Part shown: in pieces, positions 56,479 to 64,000 of the stretch
Position numbering within the stretch: position 1 is the first letter of the stretch
Layout of the letters: every line of letters begins with the position of its first letter
Assembly: GCF_022760175.1 (NCBI RefSeq)
Contig: NZ_CP094326.1
Coordinates: 1,364,001-1,428,000, forward strand
Reading direction: 5' to 3'
Length of the DNA: 64,000 nt
DNA from: Zhouia spongiae
Lineage (GTDB): Bacteria; Bacteroidota; Bacteroidia; Flavobacteriales; Flavobacteriaceae
Made by a program: the position numbers and the translations under genes
The notes under the pieces: model-generated
The model's database searches: none
Told to the model about the DNA's origin: nothing
The model's input: the letters and a program-made list of their open reading frames with translations, nothing else

Positions 56479-57828
56479 TTAGTTTTTCACCAAGTTGATT
56501 TCAACTCTTCTGTTTTGACGTCTACCGTCTCTTGTAGCGTTAGAAGCAATTGGCTTAGACTCACCGTAACCTTCAGAAGTTAATCTGTCAGCAGAGATAC
56601 CATTTGATTCTAGGTAAGCTTCAACAGCGTTAGCTCTTGCTTTAGATAATCTCATGTTTAGAGACTCGCTACCAGTGCTGTCAGTATGACCTTCAATGTG
56701 GAACTTAGAATTAGGATATTCTTTAAGGATATTGATGATATCGTTAAGAACCTTTTGAGACTCAGACTTGATAGTAGATTTACCTGTGTCGAATAAGATT
56801 GTCTTAGCGTACTCGTTTAAAGCTTTTTGCACAGCTTCTGTTACTTCAGGACAACCTTGGTTGGCTACAGTACCAGGAGTATCAGGACATCTGTCATCTT
56901 TGTCTAATACACCGTCACCATCTCTGTCCGGACAACCGTTAGTAGATGCAGGACCGGCAACATCCGGACACTTGTCATCTTTATCAGCAACACCGTCACC
57001 GTCTCTGTCTGGACAACCGTTTAATTCTTTAAGTCCCGGAGTGTTAGGACATGCGTCATCTTTATCAGCAACACCGTCACCGTCAGAATCAGGACATCCG
57101 TTTAATTCAGCAGGACCGGCCTCGTTAGGACAAGCATCTTTAGAATCTTCGATACCGTCACCGTCAGAATCAGGACAACCGTTGAAAGCTGCTAAACCGG
57201 CAACTTCCGGACAAGCATCATCCTTGTCGTAGATACCATCACCGTCAGTGTCAGTTCCACCAAATTTGATAGAAAGACCTACCATGTGCTGGAAGTGAGG
57301 CGCTAATCTGTCTTCGAAAGAATGCTTGTAAGAAGACTGAGCAGTCAAACCAAGGTTTTCAGTAAACCAGTAGTTAAGACCAAGACCTCCGTTAACAGTA
57401 CCGGCACCTAACTCGTCAATCCAAGTGTAACCACCACCAACTTCAATGAATGGATCCAATTTGGTTTCTTCAAGGAAGTTGTACTTGATAGTACCGTCGA
57501 TTCCGTAGTATGAAAGGTCATCTACGTCTACATCTCCCCACTTATCAATCTTGTTAAGTGACCCGCGAACTCCAACTGAGAACTTATCACCTACATTTCT
57601 TGAAACTGCAACATAAGAGATGGAAGGTAAAATGTTCCAGTGATCTTCTACGTTGAAGTACTCTGCAAACCAATCACCCATACCAGGTTCGTTAGTTGGA
57701 TATACGTCAACTGCGTTCACACCAAAACTAAGTTGCCATGGGTTGTTTTTGTCTTGCGCATGTACGCTGCTTAACCCTACAAAAAGTAAAGAAGCAACTA
57801 AAATTTTGCTAAGATGTTTCATGTTCAA
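56479..57828 (-). CDS. ompA: OmpA-family outer membrane protein with TSP3 repeats
   Basis: This protein of about 447 residues has a signal peptide ending SSVHAQ, an N-terminal beta-barrel at about 30-190, five aspartate-rich thrombospondin type 3 repeats at about 205-330 (pattern DxDGDGVxDKDDxCPxxxG), which bind calcium, and a C-terminal OmpA/peptidoglycan-binding domain (about 345-447: [35 protein letters not shown]). It anchors the outer membrane to the cell wall. The start is probably the second ATG (residue 3). It has a very good Bacteroidota promoter and a strong terminator, so it is highly expressed. Confidence 0.95.
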   Translation of the reverse strand: MNMKHLSKILVASLLFVGLSSVHAQDKNNPWQLSFGVNAVDVYPTNEPGMGDWFAEYFNVEDHWNILPSISYVAVSRNVGDKFSVGVRGSLNKIDKWGDVDVDDLSYYGIDGTIKYNFLEETKLDPFIEVGGGYTWIDELGAGTVNGGLGLNYWFTENLGLTAQSSYKHSFEDRLAPHFQHMVGLSIKFGGTDTDGDGIYDKDDACPEVAGLAAFNGCPDSDGDGIEDSKDACPNEAGPAELNGCPDSDGDGVADKDDACPNTPGLKELNGCPDRDGDGVADKDDKCPDVAGPASTNGCPDRDGDGVLDKDDRCPDTPGTVANQGCPEVTEAVQKALNEYAKTILFDTGKSTIKSESQKVLNDIINILKEYPNSKFHIEGHTDSTGSESLNMRLSKARANAVEAYLESNGISADRLTSEGYGESKPIASNATRDGRRQNRRVEINLVKN

Positions 57829-57856
57829 TTATTTGATTTTAAGTGTTAATTAACGA

Positions 57857-57888
57857 CAAATGTAAGTTGTTACAACTTATTTAACAAA
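57857..57888 (-). promoter_or_regulatory. Promoter of ompA
   Basis: On the minus strand TTTG (57888-57885), 20 bases, then TACATTTG (57864-57857) is an exact match to the Bacteroidota consensus TTTG-N17-23-TAnnTTTG. It lies 29 bases before the start codon. Confidence 0.75.
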
Positions 57889-57937
57889 AACAAATATATA
57901 AATTTTTTGTTAGCATCGTGAGAAATCTGGCAATCAA

Positions 57938-59131
57938 TTAAATGATTTCGAGTTCTTCGGCAACCTCTTTGAATGCTGAAATAGCCTTGTCGAGATGTTC
58001 TTTTGTGTGGGCAGCAGACAACTGTACCCTGATCCTTGCTTTGTCTTTCGGAACTACAGGATAGAAGAATCCTATGACATAGATTCCTCTTTCAAGCAGC
58101 TTATCTGCCATGACCTGAGAGAGTTTGGCATCGTATAGCATTACGGGTATGATAGCTGAATCACCGTCAATGATATCCAGTCCTGCCTCCTTCATACCTT
58201 TTTTAAAGTATTCTGTATTCCATTGTAGTTTGTCTCTGAGTTCGGTGTTGTCCGACAGCATGTCAAAAACCTTGATGCTGGCACCTACGATAGCCGGGGC
58301 TAAGGAGTTGGAGAATAAGTAGGGTCTTGAGCGCTGACGGAGTATTTCGATAATTTCTTTTTTTCCGGTTGTATAACCGCCCATGGCGCCGCCTAACGCT
58401 TTTCCGAGTGTACCTGTTATGATATCGATTCTGCCCATGACCCCTTTTTCTTCCAGGGTCCCTCTTCCGGTCTCGCCTATGAAGCCGGCTGCATGGCATT
58501 CATCAATCATTACCAATGCATCGTATTTATCGGCCAGATCACAGATTTGATCGAGAGGAGCAACCAATCCGTCCATAGAAAATACACCATCGGTTACAAT
58601 TACTTTAAAGCGGGCTCCACTTTCGTTAGCCTCTTTTAATTTTTCTTCGAGGTCTTGCATGTTGTTGTTTTCATATCGGAAACGTTTAGCTTTACACAGG
58701 CGTACTCCGTCTATGATGGAGGCGTGGTTTAACGAATCTGAAATGATGGCGTCTTCCGGCCCCAGCAGAGGTTCAAATACGCCGCCATTGGCATCGAATG
58801 CAGCCGCATAAAGGATGGTATCTTCCGTACCGTAAAAACCTGCGATTTTTTGTTCCAGTTCTTTGTGGATGTCCTGGGTTCCGCAGATAAAACGCACTGA
58901 TGACATTCCAAAGCCGTGAGTATCCAGAGCGTCTTTGGCTGCCTTTACGACTTCCGGGTGAGAAGAAAGTCCTAAATAGTTGTTTGCACAAAAGTTGATG
59001 ACCTCCTGGCCGGTAGAGATTTTGATCACTGCATCCTGAGGCGTTGTAATGATTCTTTCTTTCTTGTACAATCCGGCATTTTCTATTTCCTGAAGCTCGT
59101 TTTGAAGATGTTCTTTAATTTTTCCGTACAT
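57938..59131 (-). CDS. kbl: Glycine C-acetyltransferase (2-amino-3-ketobutyrate CoA ligase)
   Basis: This 397-residue PLP enzyme cleaves 2-amino-3-ketobutyrate to glycine and acetyl-CoA in threonine breakdown. The PLP lysine lies in GTLGKALGG (about residues 238-246), the aspartate that holds the ring in [10 protein letters not shown] (about 205-214), and the early motif [13 protein letters not shown] is typical. The length is normal. Threonine dehydrogenase is not next to it. It lies between ompA and addA on the minus strand. Confidence 0.94.
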   Translation of the reverse strand: MYGKIKEHLQNELQEIENAGLYKKERIITTPQDAVIKISTGQEVINFCANNYLGLSSHPEVVKAAKDALDTHGFGMSSVRFICGTQDIHKELEQKIAGFYGTEDTILYAAAFDANGGVFEPLLGPEDAIISDSLNHASIIDGVRLCKAKRFRYENNNMQDLEEKLKEANESGARFKVIVTDGVFSMDGLVAPLDQICDLADKYDALVMIDECHAAGFIGETGRGTLEEKGVMGRIDIITGTLGKALGGAMGGYTTGKKEIIEILRQRSRPYLFSNSLAPAIVGASIKVFDMLSDNTELRDKLQWNTEYFKKGMKEAGLDIIDGDSAIIPVMLYDAKLSQVMADKLLERGIYVIGFFYPVVPKDKARIRVQLSAAHTKEHLDKAISAFKEVAEELEII

Positions 59132-59199
59132 ATTTCTTTCTTTGATGGTTGTTTAATTTAATCCTGTACAAAAATACTAACTACTTTGCAAAGCAGTGA

Positions 59200-62100
59200 T
59201 CAAACCTCGATTATTTCTACCTCGTCATTGATAAATACAAGAAGTTTTCTTTCTACTTCATAACCAATATCCTTTAGAGCTTGCGCATAGGTGTTTATCT
59301 GACGGATGTAACGATCGCTTGTATTTCCTGTTTTGTAGTCGATAAGCACTGCTTTATTATTTTTAATAACGATTCTGTCCGGACGTAATGATTGGCCGTC
59401 AGCAGTATAAATTTCTTTTTCGTTCAAAACAATATATTCATCCGAAAAATAACGGGTCAGGTCTTTATGGTGTATCAGTTTATGTAGCATATCTTTAGCG
59501 ATATTTAGCTCTGCCTCGTCGTAAATACCCTTATTCAGGGCTTGTTCTGTTGCTTCGTCAAACTGACAGGAATATTTGATTCCGGCAAGTAAATTATGGT
59601 ATAGGTTTCCTCTTTCGATCGCTTTTTCCTGATGGGTGTCCCATAATGATCCGGTTTTGGTAACGAGTTTTAGCCTGGAGCGGTTTGATTCATTGATGGA
59701 GAACGGGACGGTTTCTTGTGCTGATTCTTTCGAGGCTTTTGCTGAAACACGTTCCGGATTACCAAAAGAGTAAATGTACTGATTTTCATTCCAAAGGCCC
59801 TTGCTTTTAAGGAAGTTGATAAAAAGGCCGGAAAAATAATTCAGTGACTCTTCTCCTTTTTGGCTGATGTCTTTGCGGGTGATGATGTAGAGCCTTTCGA
59901 CAGCCCTGGTCAATGCAACATACAATACGTTGAACTGATCGAGCTCCAGTTTCGATTGGTCTTCATTGTACAGGGTTTCCCCGGGTTCACCGTAGGAGGC
60001 CATTTTTTTATTTTTACTTAATAAGGCAGATTTTATACTGAAAAGGTCTTCGTGCAGAGGGTGCCAGATTTTAGGATCAATCTCTTCGTAAATATTGGAG
60101 TGAGCAAAAGGGAATATCACAATCGGAAATTCCAGTCCTTTTGATTTGTGGACGGTCATTAATTGTATGGCATTCAAGCCTTCCGGGGCAACAATACTCA
60201 GGGTGTCTTTTTTCTTGTCCCAGTAATCGAGAAAATCAATCAAGTTGCCCTGGTGTTGCTGGCTGAAGTCGAGAATAACATCTAAAAAATATTGTAGATA
60301 TGCGTCGGATGCATTGCTCAGTTCAAAACTGTTAATGGCATACATAACTGCATTCAGAAGGGGAAACTCTGTAAAATCGTTCGTTTCAAACCCTTCTTTT
60401 CTTAAAAGAGAATCAAAATCGTCAATCCCTTCTTTGATAAAATTGTGTTTGTCTGTAATATTCTTCTTTTCTGCGAGGAAATGAAGCAAGTGTACCTGTA
60501 CTTCTTTGTTCTCGGGGATAGCGGCATACTGCATCAGGTTGGTCAGGAAATGTATCTTACGGTTGTTTTTAAGCAAGAGAGATTCAGAAGAAACTATAGG
60601 GATGTTCTTTTCGGTTAAAAAATGTGCTATTGACAGTCCTTCTTTCTTTTTTCTTGTGAGAATGCATATGTCTTTTAACTCATATCCTCTTGCGATCAGG
60701 GAATTGATGGTTTCCAGCGTTGCCCCGCAATAATCAAGTTCGTCTGACGATTCTTTTTCAAGGAGCTCGATATTTACATATCCCCCTTTTTTGGTGTTGA
60801 TTTCCTGATGACTTTTATTTTTGAAAAGGTCGCAATATTCGGGCTTGGTTAAATGTTGTGATATATGGCGGAAAAAATCATTGTTGAATATGATGATCTC
60901 ACTATAACTCCTGTAGTTTTTAGGAAGGTTCTCGACCTCTTTTTCAACCTGAAACGGGTTAAAACAATTGTAGAGTTCAATAAATTGTTCGGCTTTGCCC
61001 CCTCGCCATCTGTAAATAGCCTGTTTGGCATCGCCAACGATGAGCAGGCTTCCTTTCTTGCCGGATAAGGTTTCTCCTTCCAGCGCGTTTGAGATGAGCG
61101 GTTGTATGTTTTTCCACTGCATTTCTGAGGTGTCCTGAAATTCATCTGCGAAAAAGTGTTTGTATTTTTCGCCGATACGTTCATATATAAAAGGGGCCGG
61201 TTGGTTTGATATGGCTTTTGATATGATCTCGTTGAAATCTGATATCAATAATATGTTTTCGTCTTCTTTAAGTTTTTCCAATTCCTGATTGATGGCATTC
61301 AAGAGAGAAAGCGGAATCAGGTTTTTATAGAAATTATCGAGGAAATCCAAATGAAAGACCTTCTTTTTGATTTCAAGAAATACCTGATGCAGTCTTGGAG
61401 CAAGGCTGTCTATTGCTGAAGCAGTTTCAGGATCGGTGGCTTTTTTATACAGGTTGCTGCCGTTTTCTAAATTCTCATCCAGCTTGTTGTTGTATAGTTT
61501 GTCGAGGTTATTTCCTTCAGAGATACTTTTGAAATGATTGTATAAAGTACCTCTTAAAAAGCAGGAAGCATCCAGGTTGTTGTTGTGCAGTTCTTTCAGG
61601 ACCGACAGCCCTTGCTTTTTAATATCTTCATTTAATCTCTTTCGCAGCGTTTTTATATGTTTGGCCAGATTCGAAAAATCTTTTAGTGATTTATCGTTAA
61701 TCTCGTTTACGTGCTCCAGGTGTGTTTCGTTGGTAAGGAGCCGGCCTATTTGGTTAAGGTCTCGTGTGATGTCCCAGCTTTTGTCTTCATCAGCCTTTTC
61801 CAATGCAAAATCAATGAGCGTTTTTGTGAGCAGGTTATCTTCACCGGCTTTGTAGATTAGGTTATCTACTGCCTGTTGCAGTATGAGGTCAGTATCTAAT
61901 GCCACTTCAAAATTTGATGGAAGTTTTAGGTCAAAGGCAAAAGTTCTTAATAACCGATGATTGAATTTATCGATAGTGACGATATCGAAAAATGCGTAGT
62001 TATGCAGAATTCTTTGTAAAGTCCTCGAAGCTCGGTTGTGTAGTGTTTTAGCGTCGGTGTTCAGGTCGTTTTTGATGGCCAGGAACATATCAGAGGGAGC

Positions 62101-62322
62101 GGTGAGAATCTCTTCAGCAGCAAATTCTTTTAAGTTTTCCACGACCCTGGTTTTCATTTCGGCAACAGCTTTATTGGTGAAAGTAATGGCCAATACCTGT
62201 TTAAAAGTATCAGGGCTATTGTTTGACAGGAGTGTTTTAAGATAGTTTTTAACCAGAGTAAACGTTTTTCCTGAACCTGCCGAAGCATTATAAATTAAAA
62301 ATTGTGGAGTCGTGGGATTCAA
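59200..62322 (-). CDS. addA: AddA-like UvrD/Rep helicase-nuclease
   Basis: This 1040-residue protein combines a UvrD-type helicase with a C-terminal nuclease. The Walker A motif ASAGSGKTFTLV is at about residues 13-24, followed by the ITFTNKAVAEMKTRV motif, DEFQDTS for the Walker B region, NYRS, TVHKSKGLEFP for motif V and VALTRAVERLYI for motif VI. The PD-(D/E)XK nuclease end has AVLIDYKTG. It repairs double-strand breaks with the AddB-like protein at 53643. The length is normal for the family. Confidence 0.92.
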   Translation of the reverse strand: MNPTTPQFLIYNASAGSGKTFTLVKNYLKTLLSNNSPDTFKQVLAITFTNKAVAEMKTRVVENLKEFAAEEILTAPSDMFLAIKNDLNTDAKTLHNRASRTLQRILHNYAFFDIVTIDKFNHRLLRTFAFDLKLPSNFEVALDTDLILQQAVDNLIYKAGEDNLLTKTLIDFALEKADEDKSWDITRDLNQIGRLLTNETHLEHVNEINDKSLKDFSNLAKHIKTLRKRLNEDIKKQGLSVLKELHNNNLDASCFLRGTLYNHFKSISEGNNLDKLYNNKLDENLENGSNLYKKATDPETASAIDSLAPRLHQVFLEIKKKVFHLDFLDNFYKNLIPLSLLNAINQELEKLKEDENILLISDFNEIISKAISNQPAPFIYERIGEKYKHFFADEFQDTSEMQWKNIQPLISNALEGETLSGKKGSLLIVGDAKQAIYRWRGGKAEQFIELYNCFNPFQVEKEVENLPKNYRSYSEIIIFNNDFFRHISQHLTKPEYCDLFKNKSHQEINTKKGGYVNIELLEKESSDELDYCGATLETINSLIARGYELKDICILTRKKKEGLSIAHFLTEKNIPIVSSESLLLKNNRKIHFLTNLMQYAAIPENKEVQVHLLHFLAEKKNITDKHNFIKEGIDDFDSLLRKEGFETNDFTEFPLLNAVMYAINSFELSNASDAYLQYFLDVILDFSQQHQGNLIDFLDYWDKKKDTLSIVAPEGLNAIQLMTVHKSKGLEFPIVIFPFAHSNIYEEIDPKIWHPLHEDLFSIKSALLSKNKKMASYGEPGETLYNEDQSKLELDQFNVLYVALTRAVERLYIITRKDISQKGEESLNYFSGLFINFLKSKGLWNENQYIYSFGNPERVSAKASKESAQETVPFSINESNRSRLKLVTKTGSLWDTHQEKAIERGNLYHNLLAGIKYSCQFDEATEQALNKGIYDEAELNIAKDMLHKLIHHKDLTRYFSDEYIVLNEKEIYTADGQSLRPDRIVIKNNKAVLIDYKTGNTSDRYIRQINTYAQALKDIGYEVERKLLVFINDEVEIIEV

Positions 62323-62442
62323 TGCGAAAATTTTATTGCAAAATAATGAATCTTTATAAGAAGTTAACGATATATTATCTGTGATTCCTTAACTTTGAGC
62401 TAAGTTTGATTCACTAATTATTAATTTTTAAAAATATAAATC

Positions 62443-63051
62443 ATGGCTTTTGAATTACCGAAATTACCGTATGCATACGATGCATTAGAACCAAATATTG
62501 ATGCACGCACTATGGAAATTCATCATACCAAACATCATAACGGATATACAAACAACTTAAACGGTGCGATTGAAGGGACAGGTTTGGCAGGAAAATCGAT
62601 TGAAGATATTCTGACAGGGCTGGATATGGATAATGGTGCTGTTAGAAATAATGGCGGAGGGTATTATAATCATAACCTGTTTTGGGAAGTGATGTCTCCG
62701 AACGGAGGAGGAGAGCCTTCAGGGGAGCTGGCTGCTGCCATCAATGATGCATTTGGATCTTTTGAAGCTTTTAAGGATGCTTTCTCTAAAGCTGCGGCAA
62801 CGAGATTCGGATCAGGCTGGGCATGGCTTTGTGTTCATAAAGGAGGAAAGGTAGAGGTTTGTTCTACTCCTAATCAGGATAATCCTTTAATGCCGGGTGT
62901 TGGTTGTGAAGGGTTTCCGATCTTAGGGCTGGATGTATGGGAGCATGCCTATTATTTAAATTACCAGAACAGAAGACCGGATTATATTGCTGCATTCTTC
63001 AATGTGGTAAATTGGGATAAGGTGGCAGCCTTGTATGCTGCAAACAAATAA
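62443..63051 (+). CDS. sodA: Superoxide dismutase (Fe/Mn type)
   Basis: This 202-residue enzyme converts superoxide to oxygen and hydrogen peroxide. The metal ligands are in [13 protein letters not shown] (H near residue 27), [11 protein letters not shown] (H near 76), and [20 protein letters not shown] (D near 164 and H near 168). Which metal it uses cannot be told. Two overlapping TAnnTTTG-type sequences (62390-62397 and 62401-62408) lie 35-53 bases before the start and may be its promoter. A terminator follows. Confidence 0.95.
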   Translation: MAFELPKLPYAYDALEPNIDARTMEIHHTKHHNGYTNNLNGAIEGTGLAGKSIEDILTGLDMDNGAVRNNGGGYYNHNLFWEVMSPNGGGEPSGELAAAINDAFGSFEAFKDAFSKAAATRFGSGWAWLCVHKGGKVEVCSTPNQDNPLMPGVGCEGFPILGLDVWEHAYYLNYQNRRPDYIAAFFNVVNWDKVAALYAANK

Positions 63052-63129
63052 TACAAGCCTGATGTAAGGGTAAAGGTTGTTGCTTGCTTCTTAAAACATC
63101 AGCTTGATTTCTTGAGGTATTGTTTAATG

Positions 63130-63179
63130 ACAGTGTTAAGAACTGGCAGTTTCTGTTTGTTCTTAACGCTGTTTTTTTT
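63130..63179 (+). terminator. Rho-independent terminator of the superoxide dismutase gene
   Basis: A 14-bp stem with one mismatch (63130-63143 with 63159-63172) is followed by eight T. It lies 79 bases past the stop codon. Confidence 0.88.
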
Positions 63180-63244
63180 GATGTCATATCCTGAATCAAG
63201 TTTTGGTATCTGTGATGAACGGACATGAGCCGGGGCGGCGGTTT

Positions 63245-64000
63245 TCATTTTTTGGTTGCCATCAGAGCCCGTATTTCCGGGTCTTTTACATTTGGATTAG
63301 CTCCTTCTTTTGAGGCTACCAATGCGCCTATGGCACAAGCATGATCCAATGCAGTGTGAGGAGCTGTCTTTTGCATGAGCCCGGTTATTAATGCACCCAG
63401 GAATGAGTCTCCTGCGCCTACCGTATCGACAACACTGACGGTGTATCCCGGATGTGAGTAAAACTTACCGTCCCAATAAAGAACTGCCCCCTCAGGTCCT
63501 CTTGTAACGCAAACAGAGTTGGTGTTCGATTTTTCAGAGATGAATAAGATGTTTTTTCGGATGTCTTTTTCATTCGAGCCCAGGTGCCCGGACAGTTCTA
63601 AAAGTTCGTTGTCATTGAGTTTTATGAAATCTGCTTGCTGCATGAGTGTTGTAAGGGTCTCGAAATTGTAATGGGGTTGTCTCAGGTTTACATCGAATAC
63701 TTTGTAGGGAGCTGTTTTCAGGATGTTTAAAAGCGTTTGTCTTGAAACTTTGTCTCTGCAAATTAAACTTCCGAAAACAATTACATCTGTATTCTCGATT
63801 GCTGCTTCACTTTCCCTGCAAGAGTCTATTTTATCCCATGCGGCCGGATAATCAATGGAGTAGGATGCGTTATTTTCATTGTTTAATGTAACCGTTACTT
63901 TTCCGGTAGGAAAATCGTTTTTGAGCTGTATATTTTTTGTGTCTATCCCATTTTTATTTAAGAAAGATATCAGTGATTTGCCATTGCTGTCATTTCCGAC
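63245..64000 (-). CDS. PfkB-family sugar kinase, C-terminal part (cut by window edge)
   Basis: The frame is open to the right edge for 252 codons; the start is outside. The PfkB signature DTVGAGDSFLGALITGL with the catalytic base Asp lies about 70 codons before the stop. Further upstream, VGNDSNGKSL and TGKVTVTLNN fit the sugar-binding part of a fructokinase or related kinase. It phosphorylates a sugar; fructose is likely from the family but not certain. Confidence 0.88.
   Translation of the reverse strand, partial: VGNDSNGKSLISFLNKNGIDTKNIQLKNDFPTGKVTVTLNNENNASYSIDYPAAWDKIDSCRESEAAIENTDVIVFGSLICRDKVSRQTLLNILKTAPYKVFDVNLRQPHYNFETLTTLMQQADFIKLNDNELLELSGHLGSNEKDIRKNILFISEKSNTNSVCVTRGPEGAVLYWDGKFYSHPGYTVSVVDTVGAGDSFLGALITGLMQKTAPHTALDHACAIGALVASKEGANPNVKDPEIRALMATKK

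Noticed and set aside
56768-57232. 154-codon frame opposite to the ompA repeats
   Set aside because: It mirrors the periodic TSP3 codons on the other strand; the SPSLSGQP-type repeats are an artefact of the repeated DGDG codons.

Overview
The window looks like the chromosome of a member of the Flavobacteriaceae (Bacteroidota). The signs are -7 promoter elements of the TAnnTTTG type (clearest in front of ompA), few Shine-Dalgarno sequences, lipoprotein signals of the Bacteroidota kind, an OmpA with thrombospondin type 3 repeats, a tdk-alr-mscL-asd cluster, AddA/AddB-like recombination proteins, and a thiSC-E-E-G-H operon behind a TPP riboswitch. Most genes are housekeeping or general metabolism. 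The left 5 kb and a leucine-rich-repeat gene near 33.2-34.2 kb are visibly AT-richer and look acquired.

Region 1 (1-5.2 kb) is the most unusual part. A tyrosine recombinase (3635-4765, minus) is followed, reading leftward, by blocks of small accessory genes separated by long imperfect palindromes. The first about 10 bases of each block are the exact reverse complement of the start of the palindrome that closes it (TTGGGCGTA with TACGCCCAA; TTGTATGCC with GGCATACAA). Genes end 2-5 bases before the closing palindrome. This is the layout of integron cassettes and attC sites, but the recombinase is Xer-like, with an extra N-terminal domain of about 100 residues and without the insertion that marks IntI. 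The cargo looks like defence or toxin-antitoxin genes: an FRG-domain protein, a possible HEPN-like protein with an XRE regulator, a SymE-like protein with a divergent XRE regulator and two operator-like sites, and an HNH nuclease with a cysteine-rich front part.

Region 2 (5.2-14.1 kb) holds a prolyl oligopeptidase lipoprotein, a 270-bp sequence present twice in tandem, the minus-strand series tdk, alr, mscL and asd, a conserved hypothetical gene and rsmI. Region 3 (14.1-24.4 kb) is rich in thiol and oxidative-stress functions: an AhpD-like protein, OsmC, MsrB, two MsrA-type proteins, SelO, a thioredoxin-like gene interrupted by an in-frame stop, and a hydrolase-OsmC fusion. A PNGase F-like secreted enzyme and recJ lie among them. 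Region 4 (24.4-32.6 kb) contains a mix of small enzymes, regulators and lipoproteins, with a dispersed 160-bp intergenic element shared with the alr-mscL gap.

Region 5 (33-39.6 kb) has the LRR gene, an alpha/beta hydrolase, LpxH, a 6-carboxytetrahydropterin synthase homologue, a 2OG-Fe(II) oxygenase and an Ntn-type amide hydrolase. Region 6 (40-45.6 kb) is the thiamine operon under its riboswitch; thiD and thiF are not in it. Region 7 (45.7-64 kb) carries a MATE transporter, a GNAT acetyltransferase, a universal stress protein, tRNA-Ala(GGC), an SDR, a large NPCBM-domain glycosidase, addB, ompA, kbl, addA, superoxide dismutase and a PfkB-family kinase cut by the right edge.

All calls come from reading the sequence and from memory of protein families. 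No database search was run.
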